From positions 62,563 through 126,562 of the forward strand of contig CAJTMG010000004.1 of the NCBI GenBank assembly GCA_910577405.1: a stretch of 64,000 nt of DNA. Reading direction: 5' to 3'. Position numbers and translations under genes: made by a program. A model generated the notes under the pieces. The model was given only the letters and a program-made list of their open reading frames with translations, had not been told where the DNA came from and made no database searches. Below are positions 50,610 to 58,739 of the stretch, piece after piece (the stretch's first letter is position 1; each line of letters starts with the position of its first letter). Origin of the DNA: an uncultured Oscillibacter sp. GTDB lineage: Bacteria; Bacillota; Clostridia; Oscillospirales; Oscillospiraceae.

Positions 50610-52445
50610 ATGGGTAAAGTTATTGGCATTGATTTGGGCACTACCAATTCCTGCGTGGCCGTGATGGAGGGCGGAGAGGCCGTGGTCATCGCCAACGCTG
50701 AGGGCAACCGCACCACTCCTTCCGTCGTGGCTTTCTCCAAGACCGGCGAGCGTATGGTGGGCCAGGTAGCCAAGCGGCAGGCCATCACCAATCCGGACCG
50801 GACCATCTCTTCCATCAAGCGGGAAATGGGTTCCGATCATAAGACGACCATTGACAGCAAGGCGTACACTCCTCAGGAAATCAGCGCTATGATTCTTCAG
50901 AAGCTCAAGGCCGACGCGGAAAGCTATCTGGGCGGTCCCGTGACAGAGGCTGTGATCACCGTTCCCGCCTACTTCACCGACTCCCAGCGGCAGGCTACCA
51001 AGGACGCGGGCAGGATCGCCGGCCTGGACGTGAAGCGTATCGTCAACGAGCCTACCGCCGCTGCCCTGGCCTACGGCGTGGACAAGGAACAGGCTCAGAA
51101 GATTATGGTCTACGATCTGGGCGGCGGCACCTTCGACGTGTCCATTCTGGATATTGACAACGGTTTCATCCAGGTCCTGGCCACCGCGGGAAACAACCGT
51201 TTGGGCGGCGATGACTTCGACGAGTGCGTGATGAAGTGGCTGGTGGGCGAGTTCCTGCGCTCCGACGGCGTGGACCTCTCCAATGACAAGGTTGCTATGC
51301 AGCGTCTGAAGGAAGCCGCGGAAAAGGCCAAGATCGAGCTGTCCGGCGTGACTGCCTCCAATATCAACCTGCCCTATATCACCGCCGACGCCAACGGTCC
51401 CAAGCATCTGGACGTCACCCTCTCCCGGGCCAAGTTCAACGAGCTGACCGCCCATCTGGTGGACGCTACCATGGGCCCGGTGCGGCAGGCCATGAGCGAC
51501 GCGGGATTGAAGCCCTCTGATCTGTCCAAGGTCCTGCTGGTGGGCGGTTCCAGCCGTATCCCCGCCGTGCAGGAGGCCGTGAAGAACTTTACCGGCAGCG
51601 ACCCCTTCAAGGGCATCAACCCCGACGAATGCGTTGCTATGGGCGCGGCGCTCCAGGCTGGCGTGCTGACCGGCGACGTAAAGGACCTGCTGCTGCTGGA
51701 TGTGACCCCGCTGTCCCTGGGCATCGAGACTTACGGCGGCGTCTGCACCCGGCTGATCGAACGCAATACCACCATTCCCGTCCGGAAGAGCCAGATTTTC
51801 TCCACCGCCGCGGATAATCAGACCAGCGTGGAAGTCAACGTGCTCCAGGGCGAACGGGAAATGGCCGCCGCAAACAAGTCCCTGGGCCGCTTCCATCTGG
51901 ACGGCATTGCTCCCGCGCGCCGGGGCGTTCCGCAGATTGAAGTTTCCTTCGATATCGACGAGAACGGCATCGTCAACGTCTCCGCAAAAGACCTGGGTAC
52001 TGGGACGGAACAGCATATCACCATCACGTCTTCCTCCAACATGAGCAAGGAAGACATCGAGAAGGCCGTGAAGGAAGCTGAACAGTATGCCGCCCAGGAT
52101 AAGAAGCTCAAGGAAGAGGTGGAAACCCGGAACCAGGGCGACCAGATGGTTTACCAGTGCGAAAAGACCCTGAACGATATGGGCGACAAGATTCCCGCCG
52201 ACGACAAGGCCAAGGTCCAGGCAGGCATTGACAAGCTGAAAGAATCTCTCAAGGGCCAGGACATCGCCGCAATCAAGGCCGACACGGAAGCCCTCCAGCA
52301 GGCATTCTACCCCGTGAGTGAAAAGCTTTACCAGCAGGCCAATCCCCAGGGGTCCCAGCCTGGTCCCGACACCGGCGCTTCCCAGGAGGGCCAGTATTAC
52401 GACGCTGATTACAAAGTTGTTGACGACGACGAGCAGAATAAATAA
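50610..52445 (+). CDS. dnaK: Chaperone DnaK (Hsp70)
   Basis: 611 residues. The actin-like ATPase begins 'VIGIDLGTTNSCVAV', with 'DLGGGTFDVSILDI' and 'LVGGSSRIPAVQE'; the substrate-binding domain has 'DVTPLSLGIETYGG'. The tail is Gln/Asp-rich and ends DDDEQNK. It lacks the roughly 24-residue ATPase insertion of proteobacterial DnaK, as in other Gram-positives. ATGGAGG lies 8 bases before the ATG at 50610. Confidence 0.98.
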   Translation: MGKVIGIDLGTTNSCVAVMEGGEAVVIANAEGNRTTPSVVAFSKTGERMVGQVAKRQAITNPDRTISSIKREMGSDHKTTIDSKAYTPQEISAMILQKLKADAESYLGGPVTEAVITVPAYFTDSQRQATKDAGRIAGLDVKRIVNEPTAAALAYGVDKEQAQKIMVYDLGGGTFDVSILDIDNGFIQVLATAGNNRLGGDDFDECVMKWLVGEFLRSDGVDLSNDKVAMQRLKEAAEKAKIELSGVTASNINLPYITADANGPKHLDVTLSRAKFNELTAHLVDATMGPVRQAMSDAGLKPSDLSKVLLVGGSSRIPAVQEAVKNFTGSDPFKGINPDECVAMGAALQAGVLTGDVKDLLLLDVTPLSLGIETYGGVCTRLIERNTTIPVRKSQIFSTAADNQTSVEVNVLQGEREMAAANKSLGRFHLDGIAPARRGVPQIEVSFDIDENGIVNVSAKDLGTGTEQHITITSSSNMSKEDIEKAVKEAEQYAAQDKKLKEEVETRNQGDQMVYQCEKTLNDMGDKIPADDKAKVQAGIDKLKESLKGQDIAAIKADTEALQQAFYPVSEKLYQQANPQGSQPGPDTGASQEGQYYDADYKVVDDDEQNK

Positions 52446-52455
52446 GAACCGCTTT

Positions 52456-52489
52456 CAATGGGACGGGGAGCTTCTTCCTCGCCCCATTG
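52456..52489 (+). other. Hairpin after dnaK
   Basis: CAATGGGACGGGG and CCTCGCCCCATTG arms, imperfect and without a T-run. A partial attenuator or an mRNA 3'-end stabiliser. Confidence 0.5.
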
Positions 52490-52526
52490 CAGTGTGAGTC
52501 AGGAATTTACCCGGCGCAATAATTTT

Positions 52527-52584
52527 CCTAATTCCTAACTCCTATAACTCCTAATTCCTAATTCTTAACTCATGACTCCTAATT
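52527..52584 (+). repeat. Degenerate 7-bp tandem repeat
   Basis: Eight units close to CCTAATT/CCTAACT between dnaK and dnaJ (52527, 52534, 52541 with 2 extra bases, 52550, 52557, 52564, 52571, 52578). Confidence 0.85.
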
Positions 52585-52600
52585 GAAACAGGGGGGTATT

Positions 52601-53743
52601 ATGGCTGAACAGAAACGCGACTATTACGAGGTGCTTGGCATCTCCAAGGGCGCAACAGAGGATGAGATCAAGAAGGCATACCGGAAGATGGCCAAGGAGA
52701 CCCATCCGGACCTGCACCCAGGGGACGAGACGGCGGCGGCACGGTTCAAGGAAGTGAACGAGGCTTACGGCGTTCTGTCCGACAAAGAGAAGAAAGCCCG
52801 CTACGACCAGTACGGCCATGCGGGAGTGGACCCCAATTTCGGAGCGGGCGGCGGGTTCGACGGTGGCTTCGGCGGCTTCGACTTCGGGGACCTGGGGGAT
52901 ATCTTTGGCAGCTTCTTCGGCGGCGGCTTCGGGGGAGGACGCAGAGCAAACCCCAACGCGCCCCAGAGAGGAGAGAGCCTGCGTCTGAGCCTGAGCATTG
53001 ATTTTGAAGAGGCGGCCTTCGGGTGCGAGAAGGCTGTGACTTTGGAACGGGCGGAAACCTGCGAGACCTGCCATGGAAGCGGCAGCGCTCCCGGGTCCGC
53101 ACCCGAAACCTGCTCCGAATGCCACGGCACCGGTACGGTCCAGGTCCGGCGGCAAACTCCTATGGGCGTCTTCGCCACCACGTCCCCATGCAGCAAGTGC
53201 GGCGGCAAGGGCAAGATTATCCGTCAGCCTTGCAGCGAATGCCACGGCTCTGGCTCCATACGGCGGCGCAGGACCATTCAGGCCAGCATCCCCGCCGGTA
53301 TTGACAACGGGCAGACCATCTCTATCCGGGGTCAGGGCAATGCCGGCAAAAACGGCGGGCCTGCCGGAGACCTGCTCATTACCATCAGCGTGCGGCCTCA
53401 TCCCCTGTTCCGGCGGGAGGGCACGTCCATTCTCAGCGAGTTCCCTGTCACCTTCGCGCAGGCGGCTTTAGGGGCGGAGCTGGAAGTTCCCACCATTGAT
53501 GGAAACGTTCGCTACGACCTGCCGGAGGGCACTCAGTCCGGGGTCACCTTCCGTTTGAAGGGCAAGGGCATTCCCGCCATCAACGGACGGGGCCGGGGAG
53601 ACCAGTATGTGACCGTTCGGGTAGAAACGCCAAAGAATCTGAACCGTGAGCAGAAGGAAGCGCTGCGGAAATTCGCCGAGCTGATGGGTGAGGACAGTCC
53701 GGAGGGCTTTATGGACCGTTTTAAGAAGAGGAAGAAAAAATAA
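52601..53743 (+). CDS. dnaJ: Chaperone DnaJ (Hsp40)
   Basis: 380 residues. J-domain with HPD ('KETHPDLHPGDE'), a Gly/Phe-rich region, four CxxCxGxG-type zinc repeats (CETCHGSG, CSECHGTG, CSKCGGKG, CSECHGSG) and the C-terminal substrate domain. Co-chaperone that delivers clients to DnaK. AGGGGGGT precedes the ATG at 52601. Stop and next start overlap by one base (TAATG). Confidence 0.97.
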   Translation: MAEQKRDYYEVLGISKGATEDEIKKAYRKMAKETHPDLHPGDETAAARFKEVNEAYGVLSDKEKKARYDQYGHAGVDPNFGAGGGFDGGFGGFDFGDLGDIFGSFFGGGFGGGRRANPNAPQRGESLRLSLSIDFEEAAFGCEKAVTLERAETCETCHGSGSAPGSAPETCSECHGTGTVQVRRQTPMGVFATTSPCSKCGGKGKIIRQPCSECHGSGSIRRRRTIQASIPAGIDNGQTISIRGQGNAGKNGGPAGDLLITISVRPHPLFRREGTSILSEFPVTFAQAALGAELEVPTIDGNVRYDLPEGTQSGVTFRLKGKGIPAINGRGRGDQYVTVRVETPKNLNREQKEALRKFAELMGEDSPEGFMDRFKKRKKK

Positions 53744-54561
53744 TGTATCTTGCCGACTGCCATCTGCATTCCCGTGTCTCCCCCGACGCTCAGGATTCCA
53801 TGACCGAACTGGCCGAAGCCGCCATCGCCGCCGGTCTGGATGAACTTTGCTTTACCGACCACGTGGAACCGATTTATTGGGGCACCAACCGGGTGAAGGA
53901 TTTCTTCGACTGGGACGCCCTTACGCGGGAGTTCGAGGAAGCCCGGAACGCCGTGGGGGACCGGATCACGCTGCACCTGGGCATTGAGCTGGGGGACGCC
54001 TGCTGGGATTTTCCGAGTACCGAGAAACTGTTGGCCAACGCGCCGCCTTTGGATTTTATCATTGGTTCCGTTCATATGCTCTCCCGGCGTTATCAGGGAC
54101 TGGACCTCTACTACTTCGATCCCCAAACCGAACAGGAAGCCTATGCCGGTATCGAGGACTACCTGGATCGTGTGCGGGCCATGGCGGAATGGGGGAAGTT
54201 TGACGTTCTGGGACACCTGACCCTTCCCCTGCGCTACCTGAATGAAAATAAAGGCTTTCATTTGAGCATGGAGCGGTATCAGGACGAGATTGCCGGGATT
54301 TTTGACCTTCTGAACCGTAAAGGCATCGGCATCGAGCTGAACACCAACCGCGGACATACACCCCTTCCTGACGCTGCGTGGCTCCGGCTCTATCTGGACA
54401 CGGTCAGCGAACCAATCATCACCCTGGGCACCGACGCTCACAGTGCGGAATTCGTGGGCCGCGCCGTCCGGGAACGCCAGGCGCTTTTGCAGGAGTGCGG
54501 CTTTTCCCGGTTCTGCACCTTCGAGAAACGCCGCCCTATATGGCACGCCCTTGGAAATTAG
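53743..54561 (+). CDS. PHP-domain phosphatase, histidinol-phosphatase-like
   Basis: 272 residues. PHP motifs 'DCHLHSRVSPDA' (metal-binding HxH), 'CFTDHVEP', 'GSVHML', 'DVLGHLTLPLRY' and 'GTDAHSAEFVG' are complete, as in HisK-type histidinol phosphatases (last-but-one step of histidine synthesis). The assignment to histidinol-P is by family; no his genes are nearby. Its start overlaps the dnaJ stop by one base, so it is read from the chaperone transcript and should rise on heat stress. Confidence 0.88.
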   Translation: MYLADCHLHSRVSPDAQDSMTELAEAAIAAGLDELCFTDHVEPIYWGTNRVKDFFDWDALTREFEEARNAVGDRITLHLGIELGDACWDFPSTEKLLANAPPLDFIIGSVHMLSRRYQGLDLYYFDPQTEQEAYAGIEDYLDRVRAMAEWGKFDVLGHLTLPLRYLNENKGFHLSMERYQDEIAGIFDLLNRKGIGIELNTNRGHTPLPDAAWLRLYLDTVSEPIITLGTDAHSAEFVGRAVRERQALLQECGFSRFCTFEKRRPIWHALGN

Positions 54562-54672
54562 AAATTCGTTCGGAAATCAGACGCTCTTTTTGAATCCTGG
54601 CGTTTATTGGGGATTCAAATGTTAATTTTTGCTTCCAGAAAGGCTGTTTTGGAGAAAGTTGGCGGGAACGGA

Positions 54673-54701
54673 TTGATTTTCTGGGAAACCTGGGGTACAA
54701 T
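54673..54701 (+). promoter_or_regulatory. Promoter of rpiB
   Basis: TTGATT, 17 bases, TACAAT, 38 bases before the rpiB start. Confidence 0.7.
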
Positions 54702-54739
54702 AGAAATACAAATTCATGAGAAACAGGGGGATGCTAGTT

Positions 54740-55177
54740 ATGAAGATTGCGTTGGGATGCGACCACGGCGGTTACGATCTGAAACTGCACGTGATGGAGA
54801 CGCTGAAAAAGCTGGGCCATGAGTACGAGGACTTCGGCTGCGACTCCAAGGACAGCTGTGATTACTCCGATTTCGGCGCTCCAGCTGCACAGGCAGTTGC
54901 CGACGGCCGCTGTGATATGGGGATCGTCCTCTGCACCACTGGCATCGGTATTTCCATCGCCGCCAATAAGATCAAGGGCATCCGCTGCGCCCACTGTGCC
55001 GACGCCTATGAGGCCGAACTCTGCCGCCGCCATAATGACGCCAACGTAATGGCCATCGGCGCGGGCTTTACCGGTCCTTTCCTGGCTGACCGTATGGTGG
55101 AAATCTTCCTGACTACCGAACACGAAGGCGGCCGTCATGCCCGTCGGGTAGGCAAAATCATGGCCTTGGAGGGCTGA
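54740..55177 (+). CDS. rpiB: Ribose-5-phosphate isomerase B
   Basis: 145 residues. Interconverts ribose-5-P and ribulose-5-P in the pentose phosphate pathway. 'GCDHGGYDLK' at the N-terminus, the catalytic Cys in 'GIVLCTTGIGISIAANKIKGIRCAHC', 'HNDANVMAIG' and the ending 'EGGRHARRVGKI' are typical of the RpiB/LacAB family. The ATG at 54740 fits the family start; GGGGGA lies upstream, and an in-frame ATG at 54731 is possible. Confidence 0.94.
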   Translation: MKIALGCDHGGYDLKLHVMETLKKLGHEYEDFGCDSKDSCDYSDFGAPAAQAVADGRCDMGIVLCTTGIGISIAANKIKGIRCAHCADAYEAELCRRHNDANVMAIGAGFTGPFLADRMVEIFLTTEHEGGRHARRVGKIMALEG

Positions 55178-55209
55178 ATTTTCTGAAACTTGATGCGAGG
55201 TGAAACTCT

Positions 55210-56277
55210 ATGGCAGGCGCAAAAGGCTACAGCAGCTATCGGGGCCGGGGAGGAAAAGGGAAAATCTTTTTGGCCGTGCTTCTGATACTGGTCATTGCCG
55301 CGGCCTGCTTGGTCATCTTCTTCCAGCAGCACGTGGTCTACGACGGAAACGGACGGCCTCAGATTGTCCTTCCCTGGCAGAACGGGGAACCGGAGAGTAC
55401 AGCCCCGCTGCCGGAAGAGAACCCGCCGGAGGTGGATCTGATTGTGCAGGCGCCGGAACCGGAAGTGCCTTCCCGTTCCCTGACCCTCTCCCTGAACGCC
55501 GCTCCCCTGACTATGGAAGCCTGGTCCGCTTGGCAGGCTGGCGTCCAGAATCAGGAGCGCGCCGCTGTTGCCGTGACTTTGAAGGACTCCGCCGGGAAAA
55601 TTTACTTCGACGCGGCCAGGGCAATCTCCGGCGCAGTCCAGACCAAGGCCGATACCGCCGGGGCAATCAGCGCCGCAGTCAGTACGGATGGGCTACAGGT
55701 CACAGCCCGATTCTCCTGCCTCCATGACGCGCGTGCCGCAAATTCCAACGTCCGCGCCATGGGCCTTCGGAATACCGGCGGCTATATCTTCTACGACGGC
55801 AATAACAGTCAATGGCTGGACCCCAGTAAGCCCGCCGCCCGGGAGTACCTCTGCGGACTGGCTGCCGAAATCGCCGCCTTGGGAGTTGACGAAATTCTGG
55901 TGACCGATTTGAGCTATCCTACCGAGGGCAAAGTCCACAAGATTGATTACAACGGCGATGGCCCTATTGAGGAAAACCTTGCTCAGCTGCTGCGGGAACT
56001 CCGGGCAGTCCTGGAGCCTCTCGGCGTGACGCTTTCCGTGGAGCTGCCGGAATCCGTGGTGTCCTTGGGCTTTGACGAGATTTCAGGACAGAAGCTCTCC
56101 GTCATCGCGCCGCTGGTGGACCGGGTCTATTCCGTGACCGCCGCCGACCGTATTGAAGCCCTTTCCTCTGCCGTCGCCGCCGTTTCGGAATCCACCGTCT
56201 TTGTCCCGGAACTGCCTGCCGGTACGCCTACAGAACAGCTTACCGGTATGTTCCTGCTCCTTCCCGCGGAGGGTTAA
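55210..56277 (+). CDS. Membrane-anchored glycosidase-like protein
   Basis: 355 residues. One N-terminal span (about 19-39, IFLAVLLILVIAAACLVIFF), a Pro/Glu-rich linker and a TIM-barrel-like domain resembling the putative glycoside hydrolase family DUF4015 ('WLDPSKPAAREYLCGLAAEIAALGVDEILVTDLSYP', 'LVDRVYSVT'). Its substrate is unknown, and I see no certain catalytic acid. A GAGGTGAAAC ribosome site precedes the ATG. It follows rpiB by 32 bases and may be co-transcribed. A terminator follows. Confidence 0.75.
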   Translation: MAGAKGYSSYRGRGGKGKIFLAVLLILVIAAACLVIFFQQHVVYDGNGRPQIVLPWQNGEPESTAPLPEENPPEVDLIVQAPEPEVPSRSLTLSLNAAPLTMEAWSAWQAGVQNQERAAVAVTLKDSAGKIYFDAARAISGAVQTKADTAGAISAAVSTDGLQVTARFSCLHDARAANSNVRAMGLRNTGGYIFYDGNNSQWLDPSKPAAREYLCGLAAEIAALGVDEILVTDLSYPTEGKVHKIDYNGDGPIEENLAQLLRELRAVLEPLGVTLSVELPESVVSLGFDEISGQKLSVIAPLVDRVYSVTAADRIEALSSAVAAVSESTVFVPELPAGTPTEQLTGMFLLLPAEG

Positions 56278-56301
56278 CGCCTTTTCGAAAAACTGTATGC
56301 A

Positions 56302-56348
56302 AAACCGGAGGTCCACGATTTTCCATCGGGCCTCCGGTCTTTCTTTAT
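56302..56348 (+). terminator. Terminator after the glycosidase-like gene
   Basis: ACCGGAGG and CCTCCGGT arms, then CTTTCTTT. It also lies at the end of the converging JAMM gene. Confidence 0.8.
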
Positions 56349-57616
56349 ACCCCCCATCCCCGCCTGCCGCCTTCGGTTGCGTACTTCACCCGAAGGTCAT
56401 TGATGCGGCCGCTGACTTCTCCTTCTTCCTTCTTTGGCAGTTCTGAAGGGCCGTCCGCTGTTTCCAGGGGCTTTTCCGCTGCCTCGGGGACTCTCTCCGG
56501 TACCGGCGGCGTTTCCTGTTCCCGCAGCAGCTCTTCCCGTAAAAGTTCCTCCAGAAGCGCCAGTATCCGCTCGTTCTGGTCCCGCAGGCGTGCCATGTAG
56601 GACGACGACGGCATCCGGGTTGTGGCTTCCTCCAGACGGCGCATTAACTCCCGTGCCAGCGCTTCCCCTGCTGCTGATTCCGGAGACTTTGCTTCCTTTT
56701 TTCTGGATTCTGCCTGGACCTGGCCGGTTTTCTTCTCTGCCTTGCCGGATTCTGCCTGGACCTGGCTGGTTTTCTTCTCTGTCCTGCCGGATTCTGTCTG
56801 GACCTGGCTGGTTTTCTTCTCTGTCCTGCCGGATTTTGCCTGGACCTGGCCGGACTTCCTTTTTGCTTTGCCGGATCTTGCTTGGATTTGGCCGGATTTC
56901 CCTTTTGCCTTGCCGGATTCCGCCTCCGGACGCTGGTACAGGCTTTGTGGAAGCTGTTCAGGTTCCATGTCGCGGTGGGGCCTCACCCGAACCTGACTAT
57001 GGTATCTTTCCGCCAGCGTTTCCGGGTCCGGGCAGGCAAGCAGTTCCTCCAGAAAATATTCGTCGCCGTGGTCGTACTCTGCCGGCATCAGCTCCATGCC
57101 ATTGCAACAGTAGAAGCTCAGCCGCAGGTCCGGGTCCGCGTTCACCAGCATGGCAAGCTGTCCATGGGGCCACTGGCCGGACTGCAAAACCTGCTCGTCC
57201 TCCGGGGAAAAGTAGTCCATACGGGGCGGATGACGATGCCAGAAGCCCAGCACTTCCAACGGCTCCTGATACAGACCCCGGCAGAATTCCGCAATCCGGC
57301 GCACTTCCTCCGGCTCCCACGAAAACACCGCCGGGGCTTCCGAAAAGGGCAGTGTTACGGCTTCCATCACATACCAGATACGATTATGGACGCGCCCTAA
57401 AAACACGCCGCCGGTTTCTTCGCGAACGTCCCGCAGCGCTTGAGACAATATCCCCGCGTAAGCCCGGCTGGACAGTACCACGTGCAGACAGACCGGATTC
57501 CCAAAATCAAATTCCCGGTAACGCATTCCATCCGCGCTTAGACCAAAGCCTCCGCCGGGTGAATAATAGCCCTTCAATCTTAACCGCTCCTTTCCCTCCT
57601 GTTTCCCCTGCCCCAC
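56345..57616 (-). CDS. JAMM/MPN-motif protein with 14-residue repeats
   Basis: 423 residues counted from the GTG at 57616. The N-terminal domain has a full JAMM zinc-peptidase motif: E66/E67 and H127-x-H129-P-x6-S137-x-x-D140 (WHRHPP...FSPED). Such domains are isopeptidases or related deubiquitinase-like enzymes. Residues 234-303 are five tandem 14-residue units (consensus SGRTEKKTSQVQAE), Lys/Glu-rich and probably helical. A coiled coil and a charged tail follow. A TTG at 57577 with AAAGGAG upstream could be the true start. A decayed reading frame lies directly upstream. No ubiquitin-like or E1/E2 partner is seen. Confidence 0.78.
   Translation of the reverse strand: MGQGKQEGKERLRLKGYYSPGGGFGLSADGMRYREFDFGNPVCLHVVLSSRAYAGILSQALRDVREETGGVFLGRVHNRIWYVMEAVTLPFSEAPAVFSWEPEEVRRIAEFCRGLYQEPLEVLGFWHRHPPRMDYFSPEDEQVLQSGQWPHGQLAMLVNADPDLRLSFYCCNGMELMPAEYDHGDEYFLEELLACPDPETLAERYHSQVRVRPHRDMEPEQLPQSLYQRPEAESGKAKGKSGQIQARSGKAKRKSGQVQAKSGRTEKKTSQVQTESGRTEKKTSQVQAESGKAEKKTGQVQAESRKKEAKSPESAAGEALARELMRRLEEATTRMPSSSYMARLRDQNERILALLEELLREELLREQETPPVPERVPEAAEKPLETADGPSELPKKEEGEVSGRINDLRVKYATEGGRRGWGV
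56708..56917 (-). repeat. 42-bp in-frame tandem repeat (five units)
   Basis: Five 42-bp units inside the JAMM gene, the middle ones nearly identical, encoding 14 residues each. Confidence 0.85.
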
Positions 57617-57639
57617 GCCTTGGAAATCCTCCGGCGTAA

Positions 57640-57812
57640 TCTTGGGTGTGCTCCGTCAGACCTGGTTCGCCGTCAGCTTTTCCAGCAGCTCCGGTTTGTA
57701 ATCCTAAATGACAATGAAATTCCCTCCAAACCGGGGCCGGAAGCCGGAGTCCAATTCAAAGCCCGTCCCCATCTTCGTCTCGCAGCCTGCCAGTATCAGA
57801 CAGAAATGGCGT
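57640..57812 (-). pseudogene. Possible remnant of a protein gene, three fragments
   Basis: On the minus strand, in the same frame as the JAMM gene, protein-like segments read LILAGCETKMGTGFELDSGF..., then after a TAG DYKPELLEKLTANQV, then after a TGA RSTPKITPEDFQG. Two stop codons interrupt an otherwise gene-like frame. Unidentified; the evidence is thin. Confidence 0.3.
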
Positions 57813-57845
57813 CATTCGTGATTCGCGCCGCCGTCCTCCTTTGAA

Positions 57846-58283
57846 TCAGTCCCACACGATCTCCAAACAATTATAATTCCGTGGAATCACTGGTATGCGC
57901 GAATAACACAGAGCAGATTCAATCGCCCCTTCGGAACACAGCCACTCGCAATTCACAATTTTTTTCAGCTCATCGGGTTTCAAATCCGTACATACCACGA
58001 TAGAATCCCCAGCAAGCGCCAAGAAATCTGTTCCGTTATCTTCTATGATCTCTGTATCGTAATGTAACGCGACACGAACCCACGCCACATTTGACATCCG
58101 TTCAACCTTTTGAAACATCTCCCATATTTCAGCAAGCGGCGGGCGCATATATCCCCATTGATTTGGAGCAATGGAGTCCTCGTCTGAATTCCCGCTGAAA
58201 AATTCGTCGAGCGTCAATAACGGAAAACGGCCTTTGTCTTCTTCCAGCAGCCGTCTGAACTCATCCGCCCCAATCACAAGCAC
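57846..58283 (-). CDS. Orphan protein of unknown function
   Basis: 145 residues, soluble, acidic, lower GC than its neighbours. Starts MLVIGADEFRRLLEEDKGRF and ends NYNCLEIVWD. The start is a GTG at 58283; a second GTG two codons later sits better behind TGAGG. No signal peptide or membrane span. The size and acidity resemble immunity proteins of toxin systems (SMI1-like), but no motif proves it. Confidence 0.6.
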   Translation of the reverse strand: MLVIGADEFRRLLEEDKGRFPLLTLDEFFSGNSDEDSIAPNQWGYMRPPLAEIWEMFQKVERMSNVAWVRVALHYDTEIIEDNGTDFLALAGDSIVVCTDLKPDELKKIVNCEWLCSEGAIESALCYSRIPVIPRNYNCLEIVWD

Positions 58284-58337
58284 AGCCTCACTTTTCTATT
58301 CCGATCTGTCAATCCGCCCATTTATCCAGCAGGCGGT

Positions 58338-58739
58338 TCAGCGGAAGGCAAAAAAGCGCTGTCCGAAATAATTCAGCGCCACATAAAGGCACATCCCTAT
58401 CAGCATGGCCACATTCTCCTGTATGTCCTTCGGCGTGTCCGCAAGGGCCATGACCGCAAGGGGCTTCGCCGCGCCGTAGGCCAAGCCGTAGCATACCGCC
58501 ACATTCAGCGCGAACCGCCACACCTGTCCCCAGGACCATTCCCGCCGGCGGAAGGTAAAGTATTTATTCAGAAAAAAGCTGACGATGCCGCCTACAATGT
58601 AATTTGCCGCTGAGGATACCAGGTAGGAACAGCCTGCCAGATTATACAGCAGGAACATCGTCCCGCAGCCCGCCAGTGTATTCACTATCCCCGCCAGCAG
58701 GAAACGCGGCATGGTTCCGTCAATCAGTTTTCGTTTCAT
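58338..58739 (-). CDS. GtrA-family membrane protein
   Basis: 133 residues with four membrane spans. 'RFLLAGIVNTLAGCGTMFLLYN', 'YIVGGIVSFFLNKYFTF' and the ending 'YVALNYFGQRFFAFR' are the GtrA signature. GtrA proteins are thought to flip polyprenyl-linked sugars. The ATG at 58739 overlaps the glycosyltransferase gene by 20 bases and follows GGAGGGGAG; the ATG further upstream is less likely. Third gene of the gtr-like operon. Confidence 0.9.
   Translation of the reverse strand: MKRKLIDGTMPRFLLAGIVNTLAGCGTMFLLYNLAGCSYLVSSAANYIVGGIVSFFLNKYFTFRRREWSWGQVWRFALNVAVCYGLAYGAAKPLAVMALADTPKDIQENVAMLIGMCLYVALNYFGQRFFAFR

Noticed and set aside
57620..57844. Plus-strand frame beside the JAMM gene
   Set aside because: No ribosome site and no resemblance to a protein; the minus-strand fragments in the same place look more gene-like.
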